The notes below the pieces were generated by a model. That model was not told the DNA's origin and did no database searches. It saw only the letters and a program-made list of their open reading frames with translations. From Shewanella olleyana (GTDB lineage: Bacteria; Pseudomonadota; Gammaproteobacteria; Enterobacterales; Shewanellaceae): a stretch of DNA of 64,000 nucleotides. Positions 25,752 to 35,139 of this stretch are shown one piece after another; position 1 is the first letter of the stretch, and every line of letters starts with the position of its first letter. The stretch lies in the NCBI RefSeq assembly GCF_023283825.1, contig NZ_JAKILD010000002.1, positions 62,001 to 126,000 on the forward strand. Reading direction: 5' to 3'. The position numbers and the translations under genes are program-made.

Positions 25752-26195
25752 ATGCCGACTGATTTCAATGATATGAATAGAGGTTTTACAGGTTGTAAGT
25801 TGGCATTAATTTATCAAGAACAACTGGTAGTTTACAGAAGAGATAATTTTGATCATATTCCTTTTCCAAACAAGTGGGATTTCCCTGGTGGTGGCCGAGA
25901 AGGCAATGAAACTCCTGAAGAGTGTGTTTTGCGAGAGTTGTATGAAGAATTTTCTATTGCGTTACCTATCGATAGGTTGATATATAAACAACGGGGAAAT
26001 AATCAAACAGCAAATGGATATTCGTATTTCTTCACTGCGATAGCTACTTGCAATGAAATTGAATCAATCCATTTTGGTAATGAAGGTCAATATTGGCGAT
26101 TGATGCCGATAGCTGAGTACTTGATAAATCAAGATGCAATTCTCCCTTTACAACAGCGACTAACCGAATATCTTCAAACAAAAATCATTGATTAA
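25752..26195 (+). CDS. NUDIX hydrolase
   Basis: About 147 residues from ATG 25752; ATG codons at 25737 and 25770 are also possible, while a start at 25713 would lie in a terminator. The Nudix box GGREGNETPEECVLRELYEE fits G-x5-E-x7-R-E-x2-E-E, with the metal-binding acidic residues intact. Such enzymes hydrolyse nucleoside diphosphates linked to another moiety; the substrate cannot be told. It is followed on the same strand by a PaiB-like gene and an acetyltransferase gene with gaps of about 50 bp, possibly one transcript. Confidence 0.84.
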   Translation: MPTDFNDMNRGFTGCKLALIYQEQLVVYRRDNFDHIPFPNKWDFPGGGREGNETPEECVLRELYEEFSIALPIDRLIYKQRGNNQTANGYSYFFTAIATCNEIESIHFGNEGQYWRLMPIAEYLINQDAILPLQQRLTEYLQTKIID

Positions 26196-26247
26196 GTTTA
26201 GTCGATTAAAAATCCAAAATACCAAGCAGGAAACCAGGTAATAAACT

Positions 26248-26877
26248 ATGTATATCCCCAAAAAGTTACAAATGGAATCACAGCAGCAAATTCACGATTT
26301 TATCGATGAATTTGGGTTTGCAGTGCTAACAACCTCAAATTTAACGGCATCACATTTACCATTACTGTTAAAACGTGAAGAGGGGGAATTGGGTACCCTA
26401 TATGGCCACCTTGCCAAAGCAAACAGCCACTGGAAATCAATGGACTGTGAGCCAATTTTAGCGGTTTTTTCCGGACCTCACGGTTATATCTCACCAACCT
26501 GGTACGATTCGTTTCCTGCGGTACCAACCTGGAATTATGCTGCTGTTCATATAAAAGGTGAGGTGTCTTTAACGGATGAAGAAACCACGTTGCAGGTGTT
26601 AACAGATACTATTGATAAATATGAATCAGGTTTACTGTCACCTTTAAATAACAGTGCAAGTGAACATGGCTTTATTCCAGCTGAATATAAAGCCAAGCTT
26701 TCGAAAGCTATTATTGGTTTTAAAATCTCGATAACATCCATTGAAGGAAAGCTTAAGCTTGGTCAGCACAGAACAACAGCAGATCAGCTTGGGGTGATTG
26801 CTGGATTGAATCAATCTACGAGACTCGATGACCAAGCCTTATTGGCTTATACCAAGCGGCATACAGAAGTGGACTAA
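26248..26877 (+). CDS. PaiB-like FMN-binding protein
   Basis: 209 residues, the family's usual length. Begins MYIPKKLQMESQQQIHDFID and has GPHGYISPTWY and VPTWNYAAVHIKGEV, all typical of the FMN-binding negative regulator family (PaiB), a split-barrel flavin-binding fold. In Bacillus PaiB affects sporulation and protease genes together with the acetyltransferase PaiA. Here an acetyltransferase gene follows 55 bp downstream, but its relation to PaiA is uncertain. Biochemical role in gammaproteobacteria is not established. Confidence 0.82.
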   Translation: MYIPKKLQMESQQQIHDFIDEFGFAVLTTSNLTASHLPLLLKREEGELGTLYGHLAKANSHWKSMDCEPILAVFSGPHGYISPTWYDSFPAVPTWNYAAVHIKGEVSLTDEETTLQVLTDTIDKYESGLLSPLNNSASEHGFIPAEYKAKLSKAIIGFKISITSIEGKLKLGQHRTTADQLGVIAGLNQSTRLDDQALLAYTKRHTEVD

Positions 26878-26932
26878 ATATTAGTTTGTATACAAGCTGG
26901 CTTGCAATCAAAGATAGGCAAGGGATATAACG

Positions 26933-27400
26933 TTGGAAAATAAAACACGGCACAATGATATTAATGGTTATTACATCAGTACCGACAATGCCCAAATTGA
27001 TATTGATATCGTGCACACGTTTATTTCTAGCTCTTATTGGGCTAAAGACATTCCAATGAAAACATTACAAAAAGCGATTAAGCATTCATTTTGTTTTAGT
27101 GTGTTCACAGATTCAAATGTGCAGGTTGGCTTTGCAAGGCTTATCACTGATCAAGCAACTTTTGCCTACCTTGCTGATGTTTTTATTTTGGATGACCATA
27201 GAGGTAAGGGGTTAAGTAAGTGGCTTATCGATGTGATTGTTAATCATGACAACGTGGTTGGATTACGTAGAATGATGCTTGCCACCCGTGACGCCCATGG
27301 TTTATACGCTCAAAATGGTTTTCTACCGATTGAAAATCCTGAAATTTTAATGCAGATTTGGCGGCCAAATATATACTTAGGTGCTGGGATTGAAGATTAA
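26933..27400 (+). CDS. GNAT-family N-acetyltransferase
   Basis: 155 residues from a TTG start at 26933, supported by AAGGGAT nine bases upstream. The acetyl-CoA motif is DVFILDDHRGKGLSKWLIDV, followed by LATRDAHGLYAQNGFLPI. The overall pattern (ISSSYWAKDIPMKTLQKAI near residue 36) matches a common small GNAT group of unknown substrate. It probably shares a transcript with the PaiB-like gene. Confidence 0.82.
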   Translation: MENKTRHNDINGYYISTDNAQIDIDIVHTFISSSYWAKDIPMKTLQKAIKHSFCFSVFTDSNVQVGFARLITDQATFAYLADVFILDDHRGKGLSKWLIDVIVNHDNVVGLRRMMLATRDAHGLYAQNGFLPIENPEILMQIWRPNIYLGAGIED

Positions 27401-27412
27401 AAGCAATAAAAC

Positions 27413-27439
27413 AAAAACAGCAACCTTAGCTGCTGTTTT
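27413..27439. terminator. terminator between convergent genes
   Basis: AAAAACAGCA / TGCTGTTTT stem with A and T runs on either side, usable in both directions. Confidence 0.7.
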
Positions 27440-27485
27440 CGAAATATAGTTAAATAAATATTTAGCTGGTGGCAATAAGTTTCGT

Positions 27486-28121
27486 TTAAGAAGTGATAGT
27501 TTTATTGTGCTTAAAAAATCGTGTTAGCGGCAACCAGACTAAGCCACAAAGTAATCCACTTATTACGCCGATAAAATGTGACTCCGTAGCAACTCGAGCA
27601 TTGATGATGGCACTAACACTTTCACTTGCTCCAAAATACATTTCATAGCCGACTTTTGTAAAGACACCAATAAGTAACAGATAGCCAGAAAAGTAACCTT
27701 TACGGATATCTAATAGAGCGCCGAAGGTGAATAAACCGTGTAACAGTCCACTTAATCCAACATATCCTTTAAGTTCAGGGTAAAAGAAATATAACCCTAA
27801 CCCCTCAAATACACAGAGACTTAAAAACAAGCTGATGAATTTGTTAGCACTGCCTTTGTAATGCATTTCGTGTAGAAATAAAATGACCCAAAAACCAGCG
27901 AGGTTCATGAGCAAATGCCATAAATTGGTATGTAACAAGTTACCTGTAATTATTCGCCAATATTGCCCGTCACTAATGTTGTCATAGCGATAACTGAATA
28001 GATTGTTAACATCAACTGCACCCATTGGGCTAATTGATAAAACAAACAAAACACAACAACATACACTGACCATGATGGCGAAATAGTAGGTGCCTGCACT
28101 TTTATTACTTCTTCTTGCCAT
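27486..28121 (-). CDS. rrtA: rhombosortase-type rhomboid serine protease
   Basis: 211 residues with six or seven helices. Signatures are NLLHTNLWHLLMNLAGFWV, the catalytic serine in GLSGLLHG and the histidine in ESHFIGVISG, a Ser-His dyad as in rhomboids. The small size and these motifs fit rhombosortase, which in Vibrio and Shewanella cleaves proteins bearing a C-terminal GlyGly-CTERM anchor (often secreted proteases). I see no GlyGly-CTERM tail on proteins in this window, so targets must be elsewhere. A general rhomboid protease is the alternative. Confidence 0.72.
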   Translation of the reverse strand: MARRSNKSAGTYYFAIMVSVCCCVLFVLSISPMGAVDVNNLFSYRYDNISDGQYWRIITGNLLHTNLWHLLMNLAGFWVILFLHEMHYKGSANKFISLFLSLCVFEGLGLYFFYPELKGYVGLSGLLHGLFTFGALLDIRKGYFSGYLLLIGVFTKVGYEMYFGASESVSAIINARVATESHFIGVISGLLCGLVWLPLTRFFKHNKTITS

Positions 28122-28225
28122 GTTTTAAATCCATTTACACTTCACATTGCTGTTTATTATAGTTAACACTCAAATTTTCATTGGTTTCTTTAATGTTTAA
28201 ACATTAAAAATTATCAACGACTATG

Positions 28226-28918
28226 TTACTCAGCTAATTGCTTAGCGTTTAAAGAGTCCATAACGCTTTGCTTGTTGTTTAGGTATTCATCTAAACCACG
28301 CTGTCTGAGTAAACATGCTGGGCAATCGCCACAACCACTGCCTTTGATACCGTTATAGCAAGTTAATGTTTCGTCAGTAACTAAAGATAGCGACTGGTAC
28401 TTATCCGCTAGTGCCCATGTTTCAGCTTTATTGAGCCACATTAATGGCGTCACTATCTTTAATGGCTTATCCATACCCAATGCTAAAGATTGCTGCATTG
28501 ATTTTATGAACTCGTCACGGCAATCGGGGTATCCTGAGAAATCAGTCTCGCAAACCCCGGTAATGATTGCTTCGCAGCCTAGTTGATAAGCATAAATACC
28601 TGCGAGAGTTAAAAATAAAATGTTTCTACCCGGTACGAAGGTGCTCGGCAATCCATTGTCCATTAGCTCGTGTGAAACGGGAATGGCATCTCTAGTCAGT
28701 GATGAAATCGCTAATTCATTAAGCAGGCTAACATCCATGACCTTATGACTCGCAATGTTAAGTTGCTTCGCTAACGACTGTGCAATTTCAATTTCTTGAC
28801 GATGACGTTGGCCATAGTCAAAAGTAATAGCATGGACTTCATCATATTGAGTCATGGCTTGGATTAGGCAGGTTGTGGAGTCTTGGCCACCAGAGAAAAC
28901 TACAATTGCTTTAGACAT
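28226..28918 (-). CDS. queC: 7-cyano-7-deazaguanine synthase QueC
   Basis: Cytoplasmic ATP-dependent enzyme converting 7-carboxy-7-deazaguanine to preQ0 in queuosine synthesis. 230 residues, as usual. The PP-loop is FSGGQDSTT at the N-terminus, and the zinc site is [20 protein letters not shown] near residue 190 with four cysteines. [15 protein letters not shown] and PGRNILFLT are also conserved. The queE gene lies divergently 248 bp away, so two sequential enzymes of the pathway are together. I recognised no preQ1 riboswitch in the gap. Confidence 0.95.
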   Translation of the reverse strand: MSKAIVVFSGGQDSTTCLIQAMTQYDEVHAITFDYGQRHRQEIEIAQSLAKQLNIASHKVMDVSLLNELAISSLTRDAIPVSHELMDNGLPSTFVPGRNILFLTLAGIYAYQLGCEAIITGVCETDFSGYPDCRDEFIKSMQQSLALGMDKPLKIVTPLMWLNKAETWALADKYQSLSLVTDETLTCYNGIKGSGCGDCPACLLRQRGLDEYLNNKQSVMDSLNAKQLAE

Positions 28919-29166
28919 AAATTTTACCGTAAAAATAATAACTGCACTTTGCTACTGAAGTACTGGTTTTAAAGAGTTTGTTTCAATAGAAAAATTATAC
29001 CGTTATTACTCAATTAATTATTAATTTAGATGTATTTTAACTTAATGCAGCTTGCGATAGCAAAAACTTGCAGCTGGTTCGAAAATCATCTATAAATGCG
29101 CCTTTGAATCGGTCTGCACTTTACAAGACCAACGAGATTTAGTGCCATTTTAAATAAGGTTAGCCA

Positions 29167-29835
29167 ATGAAGTATCCTGTAAACGAAGTTTTTGAAACAA
29201 TCCAAGGTGAGGGGACGTTTACGGGGGTGCCAGCTATTTTTGTTCGTCTACAAGGTTGTCCTGTAGGTTGCTCTTGGTGTGACACTAAACAAACATGGGA
29301 AGTATTAGCTGAGAATAAAGTTGCTCAAGAACAAGTGATCCAAGTTGATGGCACCATTGGGCGCTGGGCTGAGCATGATGCATCGAGTCTTATTAATGCA
29401 TTTAAAGCCAAGGGGTTTACCGCTAAGCATATTGTATTAACAGGTGGCGAACCTTGCTTATATGATGTTACGACTTTGACAAATGATTTCATTGCAGCAG
29501 GTTACGATATTCAAATTGAAACCAGTGGCACATTTGAAATACTTTGCCATCAAGATGTTTGGGTGACGGTTTCACCAAAAGTAAACATGAAGGGTGGTTA
29601 TGCAGTACTTGAACAAGCACTAAATCGCGCCAATGAAATTAAGCATCCTATTGCAACACAGAAACATATTGATGAATTAGATAATTTACTTGCTCCGATC
29701 GATATCAGCGATAAAACAATTTGCTTGCAGCCTATCAGTCAAAAAACTAGGGCAACAGAACTTGCTATGAAAACCTGTATTGCTCGAAACTGGCGCTTGT
29801 CCATCCAAACACATAAATACTTAGATATTGACTAG
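29167..29835 (+). CDS. queE: 7-carboxy-7-deazaguanine synthase QueE
   Basis: Radical SAM enzyme that forms the deazapurine ring upstream of QueC. 222 residues. Contains [20 protein letters not shown], the cluster motif [10 protein letters not shown] (C-x3-C-x2-C) and the SAM-binding GGEP ([10 protein letters not shown]). Late motifs SPKVNMKGG and QPISQ fit the proteobacterial type. Queuosine is placed at position 34 of tRNAs with GUN anticodons, such as the tRNA-Tyr genes 1.4 kb downstream. A terminator follows. Confidence 0.94.
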   Translation: MKYPVNEVFETIQGEGTFTGVPAIFVRLQGCPVGCSWCDTKQTWEVLAENKVAQEQVIQVDGTIGRWAEHDASSLINAFKAKGFTAKHIVLTGGEPCLYDVTTLTNDFIAAGYDIQIETSGTFEILCHQDVWVTVSPKVNMKGGYAVLEQALNRANEIKHPIATQKHIDELDNLLAPIDISDKTICLQPISQKTRATELAMKTCIARNWRLSIQTHKYLDID

Positions 29836-29875
29836 TGCATGGCAACAATATTGAATTTTTATGATTTTACAAATC

Positions 29876-29902
29876 AAAAACCGCTTATTTAAGCGGTTTT
29901 TT
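29876..29902. terminator. terminator between queE and the convergent PLP enzyme gene
   Basis: AAAAACCGCTT-ATTT-AAGCGGTTTTTT, usable on both strands. Confidence 0.88.
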
Positions 29903-29960
29903 ACTATGAGATTTAATTAAACATGACGTTTGCAAGCTTATTTAGCTAAAGCGTATGTGA

Positions 29961-31022
29961 TTAGCTAAGGCTGCCTGTTTTATCAAACTTTGCCAGTAAC
30001 TCATCATATTGCTCAGTTGAGCCTATGTTGTCAGCAATCCATTGTGCATCATAGTAAGTATCTAGATATCGTTCACCTGAATCACACAGTAAAGTGACTA
30101 ATGAGCCTCGTTGCCCTTGTTGCTTCATCTTACAAGCCAGTTGCATAATCCCGAATAAATTGGTGCCAGTAGAAGGGCCCACTTTACGGCCAATGAGTCT
30201 GGCTAACCAGTTCATTGTGGCAAGAGATGCCGCGTCAGGAATTTTAATCATTTCGTCAACGACACCGGCTATAAATGAAGGCTCAACTCTCGGTCTTCCG
30301 ATCCCTTCAATTTTACTGCCATTTTCGCAGGTTAATGATAAATCTCGTTTGTAAAAATAGTCGTAAAAAACCGAGTTTTCAGGGTCTACAACACATAATT
30401 GTGTTGGGAGTTGCTGATAGTTGAGATAGCGACCGATAGTTGCTGATGTACCGCCTGTACCTGGGCTCATTACAATCCAAGTGGGAATAGGGTATGGCTC
30501 TTTCTTCATTTGGTTGAAAATGGAGTCGGCAATATTGTTATTACCGCGCCAATCGGTTGCACGCTCTGCATAAGTAAACTGATCCATGTAATGGCCATTT
30601 AACTCTTCTGCAAGACGTTGAGACTCTGCATATATTTTACTGCTGTGGTCGACAAAGTGACATTGTCCACCGTAGAACTCTATTTGTTCAATCTTGGTCT
30701 TCGCAGTAGAAGATGGCATGACCGCAATGAAGGGCAGCCCTAATAAACGTGAAAAGTATGCTTCGGATACCGCAGTGCTTCCTGAAGAGGACTCAATTAT
30801 AGTGGTGTCTTCTTTTACCCAACCATTTGATAAAGCGTACAAGAACAATGAACGGGCTAAACGATGTTTAAGGCTACCCGTTGGATGGGTGCTTTCATCT
30901 TTTAAATAAATATCGATACCGTCAAGCTGGGGGAGGTCTAATTTGATTAAGTGTGTATCGGCACTTCGCTGAAAGTCGGCTTCGATTTTCGCGATGGCTT
31001 GGTTTACCCATAGCTTTGACAT
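29961..31022 (-). CDS. PLP-dependent cysteine synthase family enzyme
   Basis: 353 residues, fold-type II PLP enzyme. The PLP lysine lies in [15 protein letters not shown] (near residue 52), the substrate loop is [14 protein letters not shown], and the phosphate-binding glycine loop is [14 protein letters not shown]. The pattern with [12 protein letters not shown] and [13 protein letters not shown] matches the group that includes mycobacterial Cds1-type cysteine desulfhydrases rather than CysK/CysM, whose loop reads SGNTG. Cysteine breakdown or synthesis cannot be decided from sequence. Confidence 0.82.
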   Translation of the reverse strand: MSKLWVNQAIAKIEADFQRSADTHLIKLDLPQLDGIDIYLKDESTHPTGSLKHRLARSLFLYALSNGWVKEDTTIIESSSGSTAVSEAYFSRLLGLPFIAVMPSSTAKTKIEQIEFYGGQCHFVDHSSKIYAESQRLAEELNGHYMDQFTYAERATDWRGNNNIADSIFNQMKKEPYPIPTWIVMSPGTGGTSATIGRYLNYQQLPTQLCVVDPENSVFYDYFYKRDLSLTCENGSKIEGIGRPRVEPSFIAGVVDEMIKIPDAASLATMNWLARLIGRKVGPSTGTNLFGIMQLACKMKQQGQRGSLVTLLCDSGERYLDTYYDAQWIADNIGSTEQYDELLAKFDKTGSLS

Positions 31023-31269
31023 TGTGTAGCCCTATAGAACAATAAAAGAATCATCTTAATCACAATTATTAGCGGCTAACAGTGTTTGCATCTAATTTTA
31101 ATAAAAATTGTTGAATTAATTGTGAAGTAATTTTTTTAGGATCAATTTATTGGGAGAATTAAATAGGCAAAGAAATATTTAAATATAAAATATTGATATA
31201 AATGTAAGGAAATTGATTAAAAATTTATTGAGTTGAATTTGATCTGAAATTAACAGGAAGTATAAGAAG

Positions 31270-31354
31270 TGGTGGAGGGAGAAGGATTCGAACCTTCGAA
31301 GGCTGAGCCGTCAGATTTACAGTCTGATCCCTTTGGCCACTCGGGAACCCCTCC
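31270..31354 (-). tRNA. tRNA-Tyr (anticodon GTA), copy 3 of the transcript
   Basis: 85 nt. Acceptor GGAGGGG pairs with TCCCTCC, CCA is encoded, the anticodon loop is CTGTAAA and there is a class II variable arm. Identical to the other two copies upstream on this strand. Confidence 0.96.
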
Positions 31355-31431
31355 ACATTTTCTTATTTGTCTTGCTATGTTATTCATTGTTGGCCACAAC
31401 AATAAATATAAGTGTTAACCATACCGATAAA

Positions 31432-31516
31432 TGGTGGAGGGAGAAGGATTCGAACCTTCGAAGGCTGAGCCGTCAGATTTACAGTCTGATCCCTTTGGCC
31501 ACTCGGGAACCCCTCC
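31432..31516 (-). tRNA. tRNA-Tyr (anticodon GTA), copy 2 of the transcript
   Basis: Identical 85-nt copy, separated from the next downstream copy by 77 bp. Confidence 0.96.
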
Positions 31517-31546
31517 ACGAAACGGTATATTTATCACTAGTGCAAA

Positions 31547-31631
31547 TGGTGGAGGGAGAAGGATTCGAACCTTCGAAGGCTGAGCCGTCAGATTTACAGT
31601 CTGATCCCTTTGGCCACTCGGGAACCCCTCC
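31547..31631 (-). tRNA. tRNA-Tyr (anticodon GTA), copy 1 of the transcript
   Basis: Identical 85-nt copy, promoter-proximal, 30 bp from the second. The anticodon GTA makes it a substrate for queuosine. Confidence 0.96.
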
Positions 31632-31646
31632 TCAATTGCGGCGAGA

Positions 31647-31675
31647 ATAATAGTCACGAATTAAATATAAGTAAA
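31647..31675 (-). promoter_or_regulatory. sigma70 promoter of the tRNA-Tyr operon
   Basis: On the minus strand TTTACT (31675-31670), 17-bp spacer, TATTAT (31652-31647), then a GC-rich discriminator, as for stable-RNA promoters. No other promoter is seen between the tRNA copies. Confidence 0.75.
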
Positions 31676-31755
31676 GCCAAAATCGAAAATAACTCTCAAG
31701 TATTTGTTCAAGTGGTCGATAAAATAACAATCGCTGTTATTAATGATGTTTTTAT

Positions 31756-32259
31756 ATGCAAATTGAGTTTCCTTTAGTCAATGAACTACAACTGGGCAAT
31801 CGCTTAAATGATGCGATTGAACATGATCGACGTGGTGAATTTGCACTTCTTTTATCTATGCTTTCAACTGACGCAAGAGACATGTGTCAATTTCAGCTTG
31901 ATAAAGAACTTAATGTAGATGAAAAATTGTACAAAGCTTTTGAACTACCTCAAAAGCAGCAACTCGTATGCGATTTAAGTGAGCAGCAGGCAGTTAACCA
32001 TGCTAATGATTTTCATATAAGTGGCGCCTCTCAATTTCATTTGAAACAAGCTTTACACCCAGAAGCATTAGTCACCCGTGGTAAGTATGAAGATGAGATG
32101 CAAATAGTCTTAGCCAATTGTGACGAGTTAACTAAATTAAAGCATCAACAGAAAGCGCCTGACATTTCAGATTTAAACCAAATACATTTTTTAGATCAAT
32201 TAGCCACTCAACGTAAAATTAGTGAAACATTAGCTAACCAACTTTATGCAGTTGCTTGA
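31756..32259 (+). CDS. VC2046/SO_2500-family protein
   Basis: 167 residues, cytoplasmic, no membrane segment. I recognise the start MQIEFPLVNELQLGNRLNDA and the DARDMCQFQLDKE stretch as the family named after Vibrio VC2046 and Shewanella SO_2500. Function unknown. In S. oneidensis this gene lies in the same neighbourhood as hexR, pykA and psrA, in agreement with the order here. The ribosome binding site is weak. Confidence 0.72.
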   Translation: MQIEFPLVNELQLGNRLNDAIEHDRRGEFALLLSMLSTDARDMCQFQLDKELNVDEKLYKAFELPQKQQLVCDLSEQQAVNHANDFHISGASQFHLKQALHPEALVTRGKYEDEMQIVLANCDELTKLKHQQKAPDISDLNQIHFLDQLATQRKISETLANQLYAVA

Positions 32260-32391
32260 TTAATAAGCAATAATGTTTCTTTCTGTAATATTTGTTGAAT
32301 ATTATGTTCTGCTAATTGTGTGAACTAACTAGATTATTAATTACAGTTTTTACGATATGCTGACGCTTTAACGAACTGAAAGGCGATTGGA

Positions 32392-32679
32392 ATGATTAAA
32401 ACGATTACTAAGCAAGAAGTTCAAGTCAGTGATAGTTGCAATGACTGTGGCTCATTTGTTGATATTGGTACCGTGATAGATGAACAAGATACTCAACTTA
32501 TCCTTCAAGTAGAAGGCGATAATGCGGCAGCTGATGCTGAAAGTATTATTAATAAGGCAAAGACACGTTTTGATAACGTGAATACTCGTCTAGATAAAAC
32601 AGAAACTCATTTAACTGTCTTCATCGATTTTGAGTTCACAGCCGAAAAAATGATTTTTCAATTAGAAAATAGTCTATAA
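32392..32679 (+). CDS. DUF406-family protein (YfcZ/YiiS-like)
   Basis: 95 residues. The pattern SCNDCGSFVDIGTVIDEQDT near the N-terminus and a C-terminal FIDFEFTAEKMIFQLENSL matches YfcZ/YiiS, small cytoplasmic proteins of unknown function. The two N-terminal cysteines correspond to the Cys cluster of E. coli YfcZ. AAGG lies 9 bases before the ATG. Followed by a hairpin-rich stretch before the c-di-GMP gene. Confidence 0.75.
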   Translation: MIKTITKQEVQVSDSCNDCGSFVDIGTVIDEQDTQLILQVEGDNAAADAESIINKAKTRFDNVNTRLDKTETHLTVFIDFEFTAEKMIFQLENSL

Positions 32680-32714
32680 ACACTCAAGTTATAGATTGTT
32701 ATCTTTAATTCGCC

Positions 32715-32841
32715 GGTTACATCTTGTATTTTTTTGTTGTAAGTGTAACCTGCGTAACAGTACTACTTTTGGATTAAGCCTTTTTAGCTTAATCATACAT
32801 ACAGTTATGTGACTGTAATTTAATGGGTAAGTTACTTACCC
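32715..32841 (+). promoter_or_regulatory. hairpin-rich leader before the GGDEF-EAL gene
   Basis: Four consecutive inverted repeats: GGTTACA/TGTAACC (32715-32750), GATTAAGC/GCTTAATC (32772-32794), TACAGT/ACTGTA (32800-32817) and GGGTAAGT/ACTTACCC (32825-32841). None has a clear terminal T run except the loop of the first. It matches no riboswitch I know, including c-di-GMP classes. Could be a terminator set, operators or a structured leader. Confidence 0.45.
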
Positions 32842-32914
32842 TGACTTTAAATGCGATAAAACCTCCTAAGAATGAGGTCAACCCGATTGCTATGCTGTCT
32901 TGTTGGGAATAATA

Positions 32915-35092
32915 ATGAAACAAACTGAGCAACAACATTTATTAGAGTTAATTGTTAACTCTGTCGCTAAAGAGAAAGGGGATTTTACCCGAACCTCTGA
33001 ATTAGCATGTAAATTGTTATTGAAACACTTCAACGCAACCTGCGTGTCAGTCATTTCTCTGCGTAATAAAGCACTTGAGCAAAAAGTGGTTGCTTGTTTA
33101 TCGCCTGTTGTTGCCATCAGTGACGCTATTAAGCAACTAAGGCATGATAACTTTGCCTCTGAAACCTATTTTGAAGAAATCCGCCGCTACAGACACATTG
33201 CCAGTAGCATTTCTGCCTCAGACAAACGTTTAGCCTGCTTTTCAGATTATTATAAACAGTCTGGTATTCAATCGAACCTTGATGTCGCTATTCGAATTAA
33301 CGGCCATATTGAAGGTTTGCTGTGTATTGAGTTTGATCATCATGTAGAACTTTCAATTCCAACGATAGAGTTCGCATGCCAATTTGCAGATCAATTGGCA
33401 TTAACTTTAGCCACTCAGTACGCTTATGATAATGATGAACGGTTAACTTTGTTTCATAGTGCGACAGAACAAGCTCAGCATGTTTTGATGTTGGTTAATC
33501 TTAAAACCCAAATTATAGAATATATCAACCCGGCTCATGAGAAATTAACCGGGCTTAGCCGAGAAGTCGTTCAAGACAATGAATTAATCACCCTAGATTT
33601 TTTTCGTGGTAAACGTGACTTAGCAAATGAACTAACTGAAAAGCTCATTGCTGGAGAAATGGTAAAGGGTGAAACAGAATTAGTAAGGCAAGATGGCAGC
33701 AGATATTGGGTACAATACCAAGCAAATCGTTTTGTTACTCAGAAGGGTAACTATTATGCACTAGTATCTTGTATTGATGTTTCGGATCAACGTCGCCATA
33801 AAGACGAATTAGAAAACCTTGCTTGGAATTGCACATTAACAGGTTTGCATAACCGCCTTCATTTTACTCAGCAACTTGATAGAGCAACCAAAGGCATATT
33901 AATTTTAATCGATTTGATGGGCTTTAAACGCTTTAATGATACTAGTGGTCATGAACAAGGTGATGCACTACTAACTGAAGTCGCAAGACGATTAAAACAT
34001 TTTGCTCAAAGTAATGATGCTGTAGATGTGGCTCGAGTAGGTAGTGATGAATTTGCTGTGTTGTTACCTGAATTAGCTTCAGCTGAAATATTAGAAGAGA
34101 AAATCATTAAGTTGTATCAAAAACTTGCTGTACCTTCTGTTATTGGCCGCGAGAAAGTTGACCCTAAAGCTGCTATCGCAGTTGTTGATGTGGCAGCGGT
34201 CGCATCGCAGTTTTCACCGCTATCATGTGCAGATATTGCCCTGCAATATGCTAAAAAGAAAGCCATGATGAATTATCAAATCTTTAATGATGATTTACTG
34301 GCGACTTTTAAAAATAATGCTGATATTGAACGAGATTTAATGACAGCTATTCGTGGCAGACAGTTCGAGCTTTATTATCAACCTTTAATGGATTTAAATA
34401 ATCATAAATTCATCGGCGCCGAAGCCCTGATTCGTTGGCATCACCCTAAAAAAGGTGTGTTATATCCAGGGGCTTTTATTGAGATCGCCGAACAGTCAGG
34501 AATGATTAACGCGATTGGCGATTGGGTACTAGAGGCTGCTTGTAAGCAATTGAATTTATGGCAACGTAAGAATGTCGATATAGTTATGCACGTTAATGTC
34601 GCAGCGAGACAGTTCTTTAGTGGTAACCTTTTTGAGCAAGTATGGAATTTAGTGACTCGTTATCGCTTAAAACCGCAAAGTTTAATTCTTGAAATAACTG
34701 AAACTGAATTAATGGGTGATATACGTCATGCGACACGATTATGTCAGGAACTTGCTGATTTAGGCGTCGGGCTTGCCATTGACGACTTTGGAACGGGTTA
34801 CAGCTCAATGCGATATCTTAAGCAATTCCCAATCAGTAAGCTTAAAATTGATCGTTCATTTATTTCCGATTTAACCACAAGTCACGAAAGCCGAGAAATC
34901 GTCAGTGCGATTATCGCTATGGCAAAAGCGTTGAATATTTCGTTAACAGCGGAAGGGGTCGAAACCAAAGAACAAGAACTGTTTCTAGAAGATAGCTGTT
35001 GTCATCACGCTCAAGGCTTCTTGTATAGTCCTGCGATTAGAGAAAATGAGTTTTCAAAGTTCATTTTTGAACAGAATAAAGTGGTTCATTAA
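32915..35092 (+). CDS. GAF-PAS-GGDEF-EAL c-di-GMP signalling protein
   Basis: 725 residues from ATG 32915 with GGGA upstream; a longer TTG start at 32900 is less likely. Domains: GAF about 15-160, PAS about 175-295 (LVNLKTQIIEYINPAHEKLT), GGDEF about 305-450 and EAL about 465-715. The cyclase signature reads GSDEF (near residue 376) instead of GGDEF, so cyclase activity may be weak or lost. The EAL part looks active: EALIRWHHP, EITETEL, DDFGTGYSS and TAEGVET are present. Cytoplasmic, no membrane helices. Net function is probably c-di-GMP hydrolysis controlled by the GAF and PAS sensors. Confidence 0.88.
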   Translation: MKQTEQQHLLELIVNSVAKEKGDFTRTSELACKLLLKHFNATCVSVISLRNKALEQKVVACLSPVVAISDAIKQLRHDNFASETYFEEIRRYRHIASSISASDKRLACFSDYYKQSGIQSNLDVAIRINGHIEGLLCIEFDHHVELSIPTIEFACQFADQLALTLATQYAYDNDERLTLFHSATEQAQHVLMLVNLKTQIIEYINPAHEKLTGLSREVVQDNELITLDFFRGKRDLANELTEKLIAGEMVKGETELVRQDGSRYWVQYQANRFVTQKGNYYALVSCIDVSDQRRHKDELENLAWNCTLTGLHNRLHFTQQLDRATKGILILIDLMGFKRFNDTSGHEQGDALLTEVARRLKHFAQSNDAVDVARVGSDEFAVLLPELASAEILEEKIIKLYQKLAVPSVIGREKVDPKAAIAVVDVAAVASQFSPLSCADIALQYAKKKAMMNYQIFNDDLLATFKNNADIERDLMTAIRGRQFELYYQPLMDLNNHKFIGAEALIRWHHPKKGVLYPGAFIEIAEQSGMINAIGDWVLEAACKQLNLWQRKNVDIVMHVNVAARQFFSGNLFEQVWNLVTRYRLKPQSLILEITETELMGDIRHATRLCQELADLGVGLAIDDFGTGYSSMRYLKQFPISKLKIDRSFISDLTTSHESREIVSAIIAMAKALNISLTAEGVETKEQELFLEDSCCHHAQGFLYSPAIRENEFSKFIFEQNKVVH

Positions 35093-35139
35093 TATTTAAG
35101 TAATGATTAATATCTAGTATTTAAATCAAAATATTCAGA

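Noticed and set aside
28919..29166. preQ1 riboswitch between queC and queE
   Set aside because: I looked for the short hairpin plus A-rich tail pattern and did not find a convincing one.
31333..31657. Reading frames on both strands across the tRNA-Tyr array
   Set aside because: Repetitive peptides created by the three identical tRNA genes.
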